A stretch of DNA of 64,000 nt from Metasolibacillus fluoroglycofenilyticus (GCF_003049645.1 NZ_PYWK01000004.1:1-64000); one strand, 5' to 3'. Shown: positions 16,156 to 30,330, counted from the first letter of the stretch. The notes: generated by a model from the letters alone, not told the origin. Made by a program: numbers and translations.

Positions 16156-16953
16156 CTAGTTTCGGCAAAATACAAGCAATGCCGTCAGTATGACAAGGGA
16201 CACTAAGCAAATTGTATCGCGATAATCCCATTTCAATTGACGATAGCGTGTTCTCCCTTCGCCACCACGATAGCCACGCACCTCCATCGCTGTCGCTAAA
16301 TCCTCGGCACGCTTAAAGGCACTCACAAAAAGTGGAACAAGCAATGGAACAACTGCCTTTAAACGATTTTTTAATGGACCAGCGCTTAAATCTGAGCCTC
16401 GTGCCATTTGAGCTTTCATAATTTTATCTGTTTCATCCATTAGAGTTGGGATAAAGCGTAATGATATTGACATCATGAGTGCGAGCTCATGTACAGGCGC
16501 TTTTAATTTCTTTAATGGATTCAATAGCACTTCCAAACCGTCCGTAATTGAAATCGGCGATGTCGTTAATGTTAAAATGGATGTCATAAAAACAAGCACT
16601 AAAAAGCGGATTGAAATAAAAATACCTTGTCTCAAGCCTTGCTCATAAATTTTTAAAAAGCCCAAATCTAATACAACTGCTCCCTCACGCGTAAATAGCG
16701 TATGCAGTAAAAACGTAAATACCATTAAAAAGATAATTGGCTTCAAACCATTAATTAAAAAATAGAGTCGAATGCGGGAAATCAATACAATGAACAACGT
16801 AAATGCAAGAAGTAACCCGTAAGTGATTATATTGTTTGCTAAAAAGACAACAATGATAAAGGCAAATACGAAAATGAGCTTAGCACGCGGGTCAAGCTTA
16901 TGTACGAAGGAATTTCCAGGAATATAGCGCCCAAAAATCATTTTCTCCATCAT
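16156..16953 (-). CDS. ecfT: ECF transporter transmembrane component EcfT
   Basis: 265 residues with membrane segments in the N-terminal half and at the C-terminus, and the two cytoplasmic coupling-helix signatures of the AxR type (ARGSDLSAG and AMEVRGYRGG). Together with the EcfA pair it forms the shared energising module for vitamin-specific S components encoded elsewhere. ATG overlaps the ecfA2 stop by four bases. Confidence 0.95.
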   Translation of the reverse strand: MMEKMIFGRYIPGNSFVHKLDPRAKLIFVFAFIIVVFLANNIITYGLLLAFTLFIVLISRIRLYFLINGLKPIIFLMVFTFLLHTLFTREGAVVLDLGFLKIYEQGLRQGIFISIRFLVLVFMTSILTLTTSPISITDGLEVLLNPLKKLKAPVHELALMMSISLRFIPTLMDETDKIMKAQMARGSDLSAGPLKNRLKAVVPLLVPLFVSAFKRAEDLATAMEVRGYRGGEGRTRYRQLKWDYRDTICLVSLVILTALLVFCRN

Positions 16954-17822
16954 TGTTGGTCACGCCCCTTCTTTACAACCTGTGCTAATTCAATCGCTAA
17001 CTCTTCCTCTGTTAAGCATATTTTCGGCAAAATTTCACCTATAAGCTTTTCAACTCGATGCTGGAAACGAATGATACGTGGTGGCTCTAAGCGATATTTC
17101 GCTAATGTCTCCACGTCTGCAAAAATCTCCCTCGGCTGCCCAGTTAGCACACAGCGCCCTTCATGCATAATGGCAACTTGATCAGCGTAGCGTGCAGCAT
17201 CCTCCATACTATGTGTTACGAGAATTGTCGTTAATCCTTGCTGCTTATGCAACTGGTAAAACATGTCCATAATTTCTTTTTGACCACGTGGGTCTAAGCC
17301 TGCTGTCGGTTCATCTAATACGATAACCTCTGGCTGCATCGCTAAAACACCTGCAATTGCCACACGACGCATTTGTCCCCCTGATAAATCAAAAGGTGAC
17401 TTTTCTAACACTTCGTCAGGTAATCCAACAAGTGTAATTAGCTCACGTGCACGTCGCTCTGCCTCTTCTTCCGAAACGCCAAAATTCATCGGACCAAACA
17501 TAATATCTTTTAATACTGTTTCTTCAAATAGTTGATGCTCTGGAAATTGAAAGACAATGCCTACTTTTTGGCGTATAGGCTTTAATTCCTTTGCCTTTTT
17601 GCCTGCTTCAATTACGCGCTCACCGATGTGCACCTCACCCGTAGATGGTTTTAATAATCCATTAAAATGCTGTAAGATTGTTGATTTCCCTGAGCCTGTA
17701 TGTCCGATAATTGCTTGATAGGTCCCGTGAGTAATCGTCAAATCCACATCAAATAGCGCATATTTCTCAAAGGGTGTATCTTTTCCATAAGCATAACTTA
17801 CTTGTTGAAGTTTGATGTCCAT
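16950..17822 (-). CDS. ecfA2: ECF transporter ATPase EcfA2
   Basis: 290 residues: Walker A GHTGSGKST (40-48), signature LSGGQMRR, Walker B VIVLDEPTAGLDP, switch His in LVTHSMED. It pairs with EcfA1 as a heterodimer. Its start lies 25 bases inside the end of ecfA1. Confidence 0.95.
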   Translation of the reverse strand: MDIKLQQVSYAYGKDTPFEKYALFDVDLTITHGTYQAIIGHTGSGKSTILQHFNGLLKPSTGEVHIGERVIEAGKKAKELKPIRQKVGIVFQFPEHQLFEETVLKDIMFGPMNFGVSEEEAERRARELITLVGLPDEVLEKSPFDLSGGQMRRVAIAGVLAMQPEVIVLDEPTAGLDPRGQKEIMDMFYQLHKQQGLTTILVTHSMEDAARYADQVAIMHEGRCVLTGQPREIFADVETLAKYRLEPPRIIRFQHRVEKLIGEILPKICLTEEELAIELAQVVKKGRDQQ

Positions 17823-18643
17823 AAATCATTCACCAGCTCTTCTTCTGTCATATGTTGTCCTAACAGCTTTACACCTTGTTGCTGCAGGAGCTTTGTCATC
17901 TTCATCGCAAAAGGTAAATCTAAGCCAAATGTAATTAATTGCTCACCTAATGAAAAAATTTCGCTCGGTGTACCTTCTGCGTATTTTTTACCATCATTCA
18001 TAAAAATAATACGGTCTGCTAGCATCGCTTCCTCTAAATCGTGTGTAATCGAAATAACGGTAAGTCCGATTTTTTCACGCAAGGCTTGAACGGTACTTAA
18101 CACCTCATCACGCCCTTGTGGGTCTAGCATCGATGTAGCCTCGTCTAATATTAAAACTTTCGGGTGGATTGCTAAAGCGCCTGCAATGGCAACCCGCTGC
18201 TTTTGTCCACCAGATAAGTGATGTGGTTCATGGTTATAAAACTGATCCATCTTTACTTGCTTTAATGCATCTTTTACGCGTGCTACCATCTCTTCATAGG
18301 GCACACCGTTATTTTCTAAGGAAAATGCAACATCATCTTGTACTGTTGCACCAACAAATTGATTATCAGGATTTTGAAATACCATACCCATTTTTGAACG
18401 TACATCCCACAGGTTTTCCTCTGTTAAAGCATTAAGTAAAACGCGTACTTCCCCTTCAGCAGGAAATAGTAAGCCATTCATTAGCTTCGCTATTGTCGAT
18501 TTGCCTGAGCCATTATGGCCCACAATGGCAATCCACTCACCTTGCTGCACGGTAAATGAAATATTTTGCACAGCTTTGCGCGCTGTTTCATCCTCAGGTG
18601 TATAGGAGAATGTCACATTGTGAAAAGATAAAATTTCTGTCAT
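17798..18643 (-). CDS. ecfA1: ECF transporter ATPase EcfA1
   Basis: 281 residues from ATG 18643: Walker A GHNGSGKST (42-50), signature LSGGQKQR, Walker B VLILDEATSMLDP, switch His SITHDLEE. A longer GTG reading from 18670 is possible, but gagggg upstream fits 18643. First gene of the ECF core, behind a long leader with a terminator-like structure. Confidence 0.95.
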   Translation of the reverse strand: MTEILSFHNVTFSYTPEDETARKAVQNISFTVQQGEWIAIVGHNGSGKSTIAKLMNGLLFPAEGEVRVLLNALTEENLWDVRSKMGMVFQNPDNQFVGATVQDDVAFSLENNGVPYEEMVARVKDALKQVKMDQFYNHEPHHLSGGQKQRVAIAGALAIHPKVLILDEATSMLDPQGRDEVLSTVQALREKIGLTVISITHDLEEAMLADRIIFMNDGKKYAEGTPSEIFSLGEQLITFGLDLPFAMKMTKLLQQQGVKLLGQHMTEEELVNDLWTSNFNK

Positions 18644-18826
18644 GGCTCTGCTACCCCTCTCTTTCTCCACTCCACTATTAAAATTACACTGTTTGCAAAA
18701 ATTATGCTACCTTTCCCACATATATAAAAATAAAGCACGTTAACAAGCAGGAAATGCCTAAACGTACTTTATGTTTATGTATGTGCATATGGTAAAGTTG
18801 GTGATGTAAACCAATATCCCATACAA

Positions 18827-18921
18827 TAAAAAAGCGCGCACCTCATTCAGAGAAATGCGCTTATCACTACATTAAGGAGAATACGGCTGCTCATTTCCGT
18901 ACTCTGAATGAATGAGGTGCG
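18827..18921 (-). terminator. Long terminator-like structure ahead of ecfA1
   Basis: On the minus strand cgcacctcattc (18910-18921) pairs perfectly over 12 bases with gaatgaggtgcg (18837-18848), followed by gcgc and TTTTTT. Inside the loop a small stem tacgg/ccgta is possible, and the right arm can alternatively fold as gcgca...tgcgc. It may be a second stop for the alpha operon or an attenuator for ecfA1A2T. Confidence 0.6.
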
Positions 18922-19116
18922 GAGAGCTAGACGAGACGCCAACAACATAGTGTTCCGCTCATCATAACGCTCAGCTTAATTATTTGTCGTATAAATCATT
19001 TTAATTACACACAAATATGTAATTAATTATTTACAGAAAGGGAGTGCCAGCGTTCATAGGTGAACTAGGCATCCCCTCTAAAACAACTGTGTTATTGGCT
19101 GAATCGCTGAATTAAA
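18922..19116 (-). other. Gap between rplQ and the ecfA leader
   Basis: After rplQ comes a hairpin (about 19035-19075) with an inner gttcacctatgaac stem and tgcc/ggca outer pairs followed by ccctttct, probably the alpha-operon terminator. The segment 18922-18965 faintly resembles repeat R4. No gene seen. Confidence 0.4.
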
Positions 19117-19497
19117 TTAAACTAATTCAATTACAACTACAGGTGCGCCGTCTCCACGACGAGGACCTACTTTTAGGATACGAGTGTAACCACCTTGACG
19201 CTCTGCGTAGCGTGGTGCAACATCATCGAACAATTTTTGTAGTGCGAATGAAGTCGTTTCGTTACCTTCTTCGTCAGTTGCCGTTACTAGCTCACGACGG
19301 ATAAATGCAGCCGCTTGACGACGAGCATGTAAATCACCGCGCTTACCTAAAGTAATCATTTTTTCAACAGCTTTACGAACTTCCTTCGCGCGAGCTTCAG
19401 TAGTTTCGATGCGCTCGTTGATGATTAAGTCAGTAGCTAAGTCACGTAACATCGCTTTACGTTGAGAACTTGTACGACCAAGTTTTCTGTAACCCAT
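19117..19497 (-). CDS. rplQ: 50S ribosomal protein L17
   Basis: 126 residues, beginning [17 protein letters not shown] and ending [12 protein letters not shown]. Slightly longer than the B. subtilis protein (120), the extra residues lying around [13 protein letters not shown]. Last gene of the alpha operon. Confidence 0.98.
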   Translation of the reverse strand: MGYRKLGRTSSQRKAMLRDLATDLIINERIETTEARAKEVRKAVEKMITLGKRGDLHARRQAAAFIRRELVTATDEEGNETTSFALQKLFDDVAPRYAERQGGYTRILKVGPRRGDGAPVVVIELV

Positions 19498-19551
19498 GGA
19501 TGTTTCCCTCCTTTAAAAAATATCTGATCTTGCTGTATATTTCAAATTCGC

Positions 19552-20496
19552 TTAGTCTTCTTTACGTAATCCTAAACCAAGCTCTTCTAACTTCGCTTTA
19601 ACCTCTTCTAAAGACTTGCGACCAAGGTTGCGCACTTTCATCATATCGTCTTCTGATTTATTCGCTAATTCAAGCACCGTATTGATGCCTGCACGCTTTA
19701 AACAGTTGTAAGAACGAACAGAAAGATCTAGTTCTTCGATAGTCATCTCTAAAACTTTCTCTTTTTGGTCTTCTTCTTTTTCGACCATGATTTCAGCAGT
19801 TTGCGCTTCATTCGTCATGCCTACGAAAATGTTTAAATGCTCTGTTAAAATTTTCGCTCCAAGTGAAATCGCCTCTTTTGGACCGATGCTTCCATCTGTC
19901 CATACATCAAGTGATAACTTATCGTAATCAGAGTTTTGCCCAACACGAGTGTTTTCCACTTGGAAATTGACGCGTGAAACTGGAGTGTAAATAGAGTCGA
20001 TCGGGATCACGCCGATAGGAAGATCCTCACGTTTGTTTTGATCAGCAGGAGTGTAGCCACGACCACGTTGCGCATACATACGCATACGTAAATGACCGTT
20101 TTTAGCGATTGTTGCAATATATAGATCTGGATTTAAAATTTCAACGTCACTGTCATGTGTGATGTCAGCAGCAGTTACTGTGCCATCACCTTTTACATCA
20201 ATCTCAATGACTTTTTCTTCGTCAGAGTAGATTTTTAAAGCTAACTTTTTCACGTTTAAGATAATTGAAGCAACATCTTCTACAACGCCTTCTACAGTAG
20301 AGAATTCGTGTAATACGCCGTCAATTTGTATTGACGTTACAGCAGCTCCTGGTAATGAAGACAGAAGGATACGACGTAAAGAATTTCCCAAAGTGTTTCC
20401 ATATCCGCGTTCTAGCGGTTCTACAACAAACTTGCCATATTTGACATCTTCGCTGATCTCCACTGTCTCAATCTTTGGTTTTTCAATTTCGATCAT
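19552..20496 (-). CDS. rpoA: RNA polymerase subunit alpha
   Basis: 314 residues: dimerising N-terminal domain (about 1-230, with [16 protein letters not shown]) and a C-terminal domain (about 245-310, with [19 protein letters not shown]) that binds UP elements and activators. An acidic, charged linker (EKEEDQKEK) joins them. Followed by rplQ after 54 bases. Confidence 0.98.
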   Translation of the reverse strand: MIEIEKPKIETVEISEDVKYGKFVVEPLERGYGNTLGNSLRRILLSSLPGAAVTSIQIDGVLHEFSTVEGVVEDVASIILNVKKLALKIYSDEEKVIEIDVKGDGTVTAADITHDSDVEILNPDLYIATIAKNGHLRMRMYAQRGRGYTPADQNKREDLPIGVIPIDSIYTPVSRVNFQVENTRVGQNSDYDKLSLDVWTDGSIGPKEAISLGAKILTEHLNIFVGMTNEAQTAEIMVEKEEDQKEKVLEMTIEELDLSVRSYNCLKRAGINTVLELANKSEDDMMKVRNLGRKSLEEVKAKLEELGLGLRKED

Positions 20497-20641
20497 TCAA
20501 TTTACCCTCCTTCAAAACATCAATGTATAGGTTCATACCATCATAGTTGTTATTCTTGATTGACTTTACTAATAAGTTGCACAAGACATTTGCACAAAGA
20601 AATGATGTACTTAAAGAACTACGCTCTTTAAGCTGCACCCA

Positions 20642-21049
<408 letters not shown>

Positions 21050-21057
21050 TTACTTAA

Positions 21058-21423
21058 TTATTTTTTCTTATTCGCTACAGTTTTACGAGGACCTTTACGC
21101 GTACGTGCGTTGTTCTTCGTATTTTGACCACGAACAGGTAGACCACGACGGTGACGGATACCACGGTTACAACCGATTTCCATCAGACGTTTAATATTAA
21201 GTGAAACTTCACGACGTAAGTCACCTTCCACTTTAAGTGAGTCTAATTGTTCACGGATTAGGTTTAATTGATCTTCAGTTAAGTCGCGAACGCGGATATT
21301 TTCGTCAATACCTGCAGCTGCTAATACTTTTTGTGAAGTTGTTTTACCAATACCGAAAATGTAAGTTAATGAAATTACAACGCGTTTGTCGCGAGGAATA
21401 TCAACACCAGCAATACGTGCCAT
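21058..21423 (-). CDS. rpsM: 30S ribosomal protein S13
   Basis: 121 residues starting [14 protein letters not shown] and carrying GIGKTTSQ and [14 protein letters not shown]. Head protein that contacts the P-site tRNA and bridges to the large subunit. Confidence 0.98.
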   Translation of the reverse strand: MARIAGVDIPRDKRVVISLTYIFGIGKTTSQKVLAAAGIDENIRVRDLTEDQLNLIREQLDSLKVEGDLRREVSLNIKRLMEIGCNRGIRHRRGLPVRGQNTKNNARTRKGPRKTVANKKK

Positions 21424-21446
21424 TTACGTGTGCACCTCCTTATTTA

Positions 21447-21560
<114 letters not shown>

Positions 21561-21597
21561 CTAACCTAACCTCCTTAATAGTCCGGAGTGCAAAAGA

Positions 21598-21816
21598 TTA
21601 TTTAAAACGGTATGTGATACGACCGCGAGTTAAATCATATGGAGATAACTCAATAGTAACCTTATCTCCTGGTAGAATGCGGATAAAGTGCATACGAATC
21701 TTTCCAGAAACATGCGCAAGCACTACATGCCCATTTTCTAATTCTACCTTAAACATCGCGTTTGGCAAAGTCTCAACAACTGTCCCTTCGACTTCAATTA
21801 CATCATCTTTCGCCAT
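21598..21816 (-). CDS. infA: Translation initiation factor IF-1
   Basis: 72 residues from [11 protein letters not shown], a single S1-like OB fold. It occupies the A site during initiation. The start at 21816 follows gaagggaga; a longer upstream reading has no support. The gene normally follows map; here it follows a map remnant. Confidence 0.97.
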   Translation of the reverse strand: MAKDDVIEVEGTVVETLPNAMFKVELENGHVVLAHVSGKIRMHFIRILPGDKVTIELSPYDLTRGRITYRFK

Positions 21817-21892
21817 TAACTCTCGTCTCCCTTCTATATGCAATTTCTGACTACCTAATCCGGTAATCATTATAACTGTTTTCTTCCGTTAT

Positions 21893-22220
21893 TTAGAAGC
21901 AACTCGTCTCAACATATGCTTGGATTGTATGAGAGATGTTCGAAAGACGCTCGTCTGGTTTCGCTTCACACAATCCATGGAATTGAACAGATCCCGGTTT
22001 AGGAAGCTGTATTCCTTATGTTAACACGATAGCCGGAATGTCTTGGATGAGAGATTCATACCCGTTACACAGATGCTTCCACGAAACCCTCTATACAATA
22101 ATCGGATCATCACACAAAACCGTGCTCCCCTCTCTCGTATTAATTGGGTACAATATGCTTTTGCAACTCTCAAAAATTATGTTTCGTTGTTGCCTCCGCA
22201 TGCCTCCCGCGAAAGCAGTT
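21893..22220 (-). pseudogene. map: Decayed methionine aminopeptidase gene (map remnant)
   Basis: Between adk and infA, where Bacillales carry map, three Map segments survive in order on the minus strand: KHIVP (22146-22160), GFRGSICV (22066-22089) and EAKPDERLSNISHTIQAYVE (about 21908-21967). B. subtilis Map has KHIKP, GFRGSICV and EAKPGERLSNISHAIQTYVE. They are in different frames with stops between them. The spacings are shorter than in an intact gene by roughly 28 and 100 bases, and everything beyond the third motif is missing, so the metal-binding core is gone. The reading frame ends TSCF and stop at 21893. The cell must use another Map copy. Confidence 0.8.
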
Positions 22221-22241
22221 AACTTGCGCCTGGGTCGGGTA

Positions 22242-24269
<2,028 letters not shown>

Positions 24270-24270
<1 letters not shown>

Positions 24271-24710
24271 TAGATCACCTCAGTTGTTCCGCCAGCATTC
24301 TCAATAGCTTCTTTCGCAGAAGCTGAGAATTTATGAGCTTTTACTGTAAGCTTTTTTGTTAAAGTTCCGTTACCTAAAACTTTAATACCAGCTTTTTCAT
24401 TACTCACAATACCAGTTTCTACTAATAATGCAGTAGTTACCTCTGCACCATCTTCAAAACGGTTTAATGCATCAAGGTTAACGATAGCGTATTCTTTACG
24501 GTTAATATTTGTAAAGCCTCGTTTAGGTAAACGACGGAATAGTGGGTTTTGACCACCCTCAAATCCTGGGCGAACGCCGCCGCCAGAACGAGCGTTTTGA
24601 CCTTTGTGACCTTTACCTGCAGTTTTACCGTTACCAGAACCGATACCACGACCAACTCGGTTACGTACTTTACGTGATCCTTCTGCTGGTTTCAACTCAT
24701 GAAGTTTCAT
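24270..24710 (-). CDS. rplO: 50S ribosomal protein L15
   Basis: 146 residues from [14 protein letters not shown], with the glycine/arginine-rich extension ([15 protein letters not shown]). The start at 24710 follows aaggaggtg. Overlaps secY by one base, coupling the ribosomal and secretion genes. Confidence 0.98.
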
Positions 24711-24744
24711 TATGAGTGGCACCTCCTTGTTCAATGATATGAAA

Positions 24745-24924
24745 TTAGATTTCTTTTACAGTAACTAAGTGAGCTACTTTTGTAAGCATACCGCGAACAG
24801 CTTCGTTATCAGCGTGTTCAACAGTTTGATTCGTTTTGCGTAATCCAAGAGCCTCGATTGTTTTACGTTGTGCTGGTTTTGTACCAATCACAGATTTAGA
24901 AAGGGTAATTTGTAATTTAGCCAT
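24745..24924 (-). CDS. rpmD: 50S ribosomal protein L30
   Basis: 59 residues, [14 protein letters not shown]... ending [10 protein letters not shown], with the typical [11 protein letters not shown] segment. Between rpsE and rplO as in all Bacillales spc operons. Confidence 0.97.
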   Translation of the reverse strand: MAKLQITLSKSVIGTKPAQRKTIEALGLRKTNQTVEHADNEAVRGMLTKVAHLVTVKEI

Positions 24925-24937
24925 TATAATTCCCCCC

Positions 24938-25441
24938 TTATCCTAATAATTCTTCCACTGATTTACCGCGAAGTTTTGCAACATCCTCAGCTTGCTTTAA
25001 TTCAGTTAAACCTGCAATAGTTGCACGCACCATGTTAATTGGTGTGTTTGAACCTAGAGATTTTGAAAGAATATCAGTAATACCAGCTAACTCTAATACA
25101 GCACGTACTGGACCACCAGCGATAACCCCTGTACCTGGAGCAGCAGGTTTAATTAATACTTTACCTGCGCCAAAGCGACCTTGCACTAAGTGTGGAGTAG
25201 TTCCACCTACGCGTGGTACTTCGACTAAGTTTTTCTTCGCGTCTTCAACAGCTTTACGGATTGCGTCTGGCACCTCTTGTGCTTTACCAGTACCGAAACC
25301 TACATGGCCGTTCTTATCTCCAACAACAACAAGTGCTGTGAAGCGGAAGCGACGTCCACCTTTAACAACTTTCGCTACACGGTTAATTGTAACTACGCGT
25401 TCTTCAAGTTGCTCTAATTTGTTTGCGTCAATGCGACTCAT
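24938..25441 (-). CDS. rpsE: 30S ribosomal protein S5
   Basis: 167 residues, with the dsRBD-like N-terminal half ([22 protein letters not shown]) and [17 protein letters not shown]. The loop where spectinomycin-resistance changes occur (VKGGRRFRF) looks wild type. It helps fidelity and mRNA unwinding. Confidence 0.98.
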   Translation of the reverse strand: MSRIDANKLEQLEERVVTINRVAKVVKGGRRFRFTALVVVGDKNGHVGFGTGKAQEVPDAIRKAVEDAKKNLVEVPRVGGTTPHLVQGRFGAGKVLIKPAAPGTGVIAGGPVRAVLELAGITDILSKSLGSNTPINMVRATIAGLTELKQAEDVAKLRGKSVEELLG

Positions 25442-25462
25442 GAAGTATGTCCCTCCTTCTTA

Positions 25463-25822
25463 TTAAAATTCTAAGCCGTTTTCACGTGCAGCTTCTGCTA
25501 AAGCTTTCACACGTCCATGATATAAGTAACCACCACGGTCAAATACAACAGCAGTAATATTTTTTTCCGCAGCGCGTTTTGCGATTGCTTCACCGATTTT
25601 AGCTGCTGCTTCAACGTTAGATCCGCTACCCTCGAAAGCTTTTTCTTGTGTATTGGCAGATACTAAAGTTACACCAGCAACGTCATCGATTAATTGTGCG
25701 TAAATGTTCTTGTTAGAACGGAATACGTTTAAGCGTGGACGCTCAGCAGTACCCGTAATTTTTGAACGTACACGTGCATGACGTTTTTTACGAACCTGAT
25801 TTTTATCTTGTTTCGTAATCAC
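25463..25822 (-). CDS. rplR: 50S ribosomal protein L18
   Basis: 119 residues. GTG at 25822 (MITKQDKN, as in B. subtilis MITKTSKN) is preferred; the GTG nine bases earlier lies within the Shine-Dalgarno aaaggagtg. Binds 5S rRNA with L5. Confidence 0.96.
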   Translation of the reverse strand: MITKQDKNQVRKKRHARVRSKITGTAERPRLNVFRSNKNIYAQLIDDVAGVTLVSANTQEKAFEGSGSNVEAAAKIGEAIAKRAAEKNITAVVFDRGGYLYHGRVKALAEAARENGLEF

Positions 25823-25856
25823 AGAGGTCACTCCTTTCTAATGCTTGCTTTTAGCA

Positions 25857-26396
25857 TTATTTACCTGTTTTACCTTCTTTACGACGAACGTATTCGCCTT
25901 CATAACGAATTCCTTTGCCTTTATATGGCTCTGGAGGACGAACGTCACGGATGTTAGATGCTAATGCACCAACGCGTTCTTTGTTAATACCTTTAACGAT
26001 AATTTTCGTGTTTGAAGGAACTTCAATCTCTAAACCTTGTTCAGGTGTAAACTCTACTGGATGAGAGTAACCTACGTTAAGTACAAGTTTGTTACCTTGC
26101 AATTGAGCACGGTAACCTACCCCGATAAGTTCTAGAGTACGAGAGAAACCTTCAGAAACACCCGTTACCATGTTAGCTAATAACGCACGAGTTGTACCGT
26201 GGTTTGTACGGTGTTCTTTCGATTCAGATGGACGAACAACAGTGATGATGTTGCCTTCTTGCTCGATTTTCATATCTTGATTAAATTGATTAACTAATTC
26301 ACCTTTTGGACCTTTAACAGTTACTGTATTGTCATCAGTGACAGTGACAGTTACGTTAGCAGGTACCTCGATAAGTTTTTTACCTACGCGAGACAT
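25857..26396 (-). CDS. rplF: 50S ribosomal protein L6
   Basis: 179 residues, two repeated L6 domains, C-terminal [20 protein letters not shown]. Sits near the GTPase-associated centre. Confidence 0.98.
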   Translation of the reverse strand: MSRVGKKLIEVPANVTVTVTDDNTVTVKGPKGELVNQFNQDMKIEQEGNIITVVRPSESKEHRTNHGTTRALLANMVTGVSEGFSRTLELIGVGYRAQLQGNKLVLNVGYSHPVEFTPEQGLEIEVPSNTKIIVKGINKERVGALASNIRDVRPPEPYKGKGIRYEGEYVRRKEGKTGK

Positions 26397-26427
26397 GTAA
26401 GTTGCACCTCCATTCTTTTGTTACTAA

Positions 26428-26826
26428 TTACCAAACGTATGCTAAGATTTCTCCGCCAACTTGTTTAGCGCGAGCTTCTTTGTCAGTTAATAAACCTTGT
26501 GAAGTTGATACTAAAGCGATACCAAGACCGTTTAATACTTTAGGTACTTCGTTTGTTTTAGCGTATACACGTAAACCAGGTTTAGAAATACGTTTTAAAC
26601 CAGTAATTACACGCTCATTATCTTTACCGTATTTTAAGAAGATACGGATGATTCCTTGCTTGTTATCTTCAACATACTCAACGTCACGTACGAAACCTTC
26701 ACGCTTTAAGATTTCAGCGATTTCTTTCTTTAAGTTAGAAGCAGGAACTTCTAATTTCTCGTGACGAACCATGTTCGCATTACGAATACGAGTAAGCATA
26801 TCTGCAATCGGATCAGTCATTGTCAT
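26428..26826 (-). CDS. rpsH: 30S ribosomal protein S8
   Basis: 132 residues, [17 protein letters not shown] start and the C-terminal [23 protein letters not shown] segment. Binds helix 21 of 16S rRNA and in enterics represses the spc operon. Confidence 0.98.
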   Translation of the reverse strand: MTMTDPIADMLTRIRNANMVRHEKLEVPASNLKKEIAEILKREGFVRDVEYVEDNKQGIIRIFLKYGKDNERVITGLKRISKPGLRVYAKTNEVPKVLNGLGIALVSTSQGLLTDKEARAKQVGGEILAYVW

Positions 26827-26857
26827 GAAAATTTACCTCCTTCCCAAAATTAGGGGA

Positions 26858-27064
<207 letters not shown>

Positions 27065-27604
27065 TTACTTTTGGAACGGCATACCGAATTGTGTCAATAA
27101 CTCGCGAGCTTCTTCATCAGAATTCGCAGTCGTTACGATCACGATGTCCATACCGCGTACCTTCGAAACTTTATCGTAATCGATTTCTGGGAAAATCAAT
27201 TGTTCTTTCACACCTAATGTGTAGTTACCGCGACCGTCGAATGCTTTTTTAGAAACACCGCGGAAGTCACGTACACGTGGTAGTGCGATAGAAATTAATT
27301 TATCCAAGAATTCATACATACGCTCACCGCGTAATGTAACTTTAGCACCGATAGGCATACCTTCACGTAAACGGAAACCTGCAATCGATTTTTTCGCTTT
27401 CGTTACAACTGGCTTTTGACCAGTGATAGTTGCTAATTCTTCTACAGCAGCATCTAGTGCTTTAGAGTTTTGTACAGCGTCACCAACACCCATGTTAATA
27501 ACGATTTTCTCTACTTTTGGCACTTGCATTACTGATTTATATTCAAACTTGCTCACTAGAGCAGGTGAAACTTCATTTACAAATTTTTCTTTTAGGCGGC
27601 TCAT
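27065..27604 (-). CDS. rplE: 50S ribosomal protein L5
   Basis: 179 residues, [20 protein letters not shown] start, with [17 protein letters not shown]. Binds 5S rRNA and touches S13 and P-site tRNA. Confidence 0.98.
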   Translation of the reverse strand: MSRLKEKFVNEVSPALVSKFEYKSVMQVPKVEKIVINMGVGDAVQNSKALDAAVEELATITGQKPVVTKAKKSIAGFRLREGMPIGAKVTLRGERMYEFLDKLISIALPRVRDFRGVSKKAFDGRGNYTLGVKEQLIFPEIDYDKVSKVRGMDIVIVTTANSDEEARELLTQFGMPFQK

Positions 27605-27632
27605 GTTCGTACCTCCTTTCTCGTTTTACTTG

Positions 27633-27941
27633 TTAGTCGATTACTACACCTGATTTTTTTGCAACACGAACTTTTTTACCATTTTCGATTTTGTAACCTA
27701 CACGAGTCGGCTCGCCAGATTTTGGATCGATTAGCATTACGTTCGATACGTGGATTGCAGCTTCTTGAGATACAATACCACCTTGTGGGTTTAACTGGTT
27801 AGGTTTGATATGCTTTTTAACGATATTAACGCCTTCAACAAGAACACGGTCTTGTTTTGGGAAAGCAGCTAAAATAACGCCTTCTTTGCCTTTATCTTTA
27901 CCAGTAATAACTTTTACCTTGTCGCCCTTTTTAACATGCAT
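27633..27941 (-). CDS. rplX: 50S ribosomal protein L24
   Basis: 102 residues starting [18 protein letters not shown] (KOW motif). The start at 27941 is supported by aaggaggtg nine bases upstream. Assembly initiator of the large subunit. Confidence 0.97.
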   Translation of the reverse strand: MHVKKGDKVKVITGKDKGKEGVILAAFPKQDRVLVEGVNIVKKHIKPNQLNPQGGIVSQEAAIHVSNVMLIDPKSGEPTRVGYKIENGKKVRVAKKSGVVID

Positions 27942-27979
27942 TGTGTGTCGCACCTCCTTGATTGGTACTGTCATGAAAA

Positions 27980-28348
27980 TTAAAGAACTTCTGGAGCTAG
28001 AGAAACGATTTTCATGAAGTTGCTGTCACGTAGTTCACGTGCAACAGGTCCGAAAATACGAGTTCCGCGTGGTGACTTATCATCTCTGATAATAACGCAA
28101 GCATTTTCATCAAATTTAATGTAAGTACCATCTTTACGACGAACGCCAGATTTTGTGCGAACGATAACAGCCTTAACAACGTCACCTTTCTTGACAACGC
28201 CACCTGGTGTTGCTTTCTTAACTGTACATACGACGATATCGCCGATGTTAGCAGTTTTACGTCCAGAACCACCAAGTACTTTAATAGTTAAAACTTCACG
28301 TGCACCTGAGTTGTCAGCAACTTTCATACGACTTTCTTGTTGGATCAC
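27980..28348 (-). CDS. rplN: 50S ribosomal protein L14
   Basis: 122 residues, [19 protein letters not shown] start. Contacts 16S rRNA at an intersubunit bridge and is the docking site of the silencing factor RsfS. Confidence 0.98.
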   Translation of the reverse strand: MIQQESRMKVADNSGAREVLTIKVLGGSGRKTANIGDIVVCTVKKATPGGVVKKGDVVKAVIVRTKSGVRRKDGTYIKFDENACVIIRDDKSPRGTRIFGPVARELRDSNFMKIVSLAPEVL

Positions 28349-28391
28349 TTAGGTTACCTCCCTTCGGAATAGGTATTTTCCGAAATAGTTA

Positions 28392-28655
28392 TTAGATAAT
28401 AACCGCTTTTTCTACAACTTCCACTAGACGGAAATGTTTAGTAGCTGATAGCGGGCGAGTTTCCATGATACGTACGATATCACCGATTTTCGCAGTGTTT
28501 TGCTCATCATGAGCTTTGAACTTTTTAGAATATTTTACACGTTTGCCATAAAGCTTGTGCTTTTTGTATGTTTCAACTAATACTGTAACAGTTTTGTCCA
28601 TTTTATCTGAAACAACACGGCCTGTGTAAACTTTGCGTTGGTTACGCTCAGTCAT
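28392..28655 (-). CDS. rpsQ: 30S ribosomal protein S17
   Basis: 87 residues with the OB-fold segment [14 protein letters not shown]. Primary 16S rRNA binder. Confidence 0.98.
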   Translation of the reverse strand: MTERNQRKVYTGRVVSDKMDKTVTVLVETYKKHKLYGKRVKYSKKFKAHDEQNTAKIGDIVRIMETRPLSATKHFRLVEVVEKAVII

Positions 28656-28679
28656 GCCAGAAAACCTCCTTTATTCGTA

Positions 28680-29301
<622 letters not shown>

Positions 29302-29303
29302 TA

Positions 29304-29960
29304 TTATTTGCCTCCTTCCACAGAGTTCTTTTTAGTAGGAAGGACTTCACCACGGTAGATCCAAACTTTAACGCCTAATTTACCGTAAGTTGTATCAGCT
29401 TCTGCATGTGCATAATCGATGTCAGCACGTAGCGTATGAAGTGGAACAGTTCCTTCACTATAGTGTTCAGCACGCGCAATATCAGCGCCACCTAAACGAC
29501 CAGATACTTGTGTTTTAATACCTTTTGCACCAGCGCGAATTGTACGTTGGATTGCTTGTTTTTGAGCACGACGGAATGATACGCGGTTCTCAAGTTGACG
29601 AGCGATGTTTTCTGCTACTAAACGAGCATCAAGATCAGCACGTTTGATTTCCACGATATTAATGTGAACACGCTTGCCAGTTGTATCGCTTAAGTGTTTA
29701 CGTAAGTTTTCAACTTCCGTACCGCCTTTACCGATTACCATACCTGGTTTCGCAGTGTGAATTGTGATGTTTACGCGATTTGCAGCGCGCTCGATTTCTA
29801 CTTTAGATACAGATGCATCTTTTAATGTAGATTCGATATATTTACGAACTTTGATATCTTCGTGTAAAAGAGCAGCATAGTCTTTCTCAGCGAACCATTT
29901 TGATTCCCAATCACGAATAATACCAACTCGTAGTCCTATTGGATGTACTTTTTGACCCAC
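29304..29960 (-). CDS. rpsC: 30S ribosomal protein S3
   Basis: 218 residues with the KH domain [16 protein letters not shown] and a C-terminal S3 domain. Part of the mRNA entry helicase. Two bases separate it from rplP. Confidence 0.98.
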   Translation of the reverse strand: MGQKVHPIGLRVGIIRDWESKWFAEKDYAALLHEDIKVRKYIESTLKDASVSKVEIERAANRVNITIHTAKPGMVIGKGGTEVENLRKHLSDTTGKRVHINIVEIKRADLDARLVAENIARQLENRVSFRRAQKQAIQRTIRAGAKGIKTQVSGRLGGADIARAEHYSEGTVPLHTLRADIDYAHAEADTTYGKLGVKVWIYRGEVLPTKKNSVEGGK

Positions 29961-29963
29961 GGA

Positions 29964-30308
29964 TTAACCCTCCTTCTTCTCTGATACCACAACTGTAATG
30001 TGGCTTGTGCGTTTATTAATTGCGCTTGCACGTCCTTGAGCACGTGGACGGAAACGTTTTAATGTTGGACCTTCATCAACAAAGATTTCAGATACAACTA
30101 AGTTGTTTACATCTAACTCATAGTTATGTTCAGCGTTAGCAACTGCAGATTTTAATACTTTCTCAACGACTGGAGACGCCGCTTTTGGAGTATGACGTAA
30201 AATTGCAACTGCTTCACCGATTTGCTTGCCTCGGATTAAGTCTACTACTAGACGTACTTTACGAGGAGCGATACGAACTGTACGAGCGATAGCTTTAGCT
30301 TGTGTCAT
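29964..30308 (-). CDS. rplV: 50S ribosomal protein L22
   Basis: 114 residues. The beta-hairpin that lines the exit tunnel ([18 protein letters not shown]) looks intact, with no sign of the insertions or deletions linked to macrolide resistance. Confidence 0.98.
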   Translation of the reverse strand: MTQAKAIARTVRIAPRKVRLVVDLIRGKQIGEAVAILRHTPKAASPVVEKVLKSAVANAEHNYELDVNNLVVSEIFVDEGPTLKRFRPRAQGRASAINKRTSHITVVVSEKKEG

Positions 30309-30330
30309 TAGGATTTACCTCCTCTCAAAA

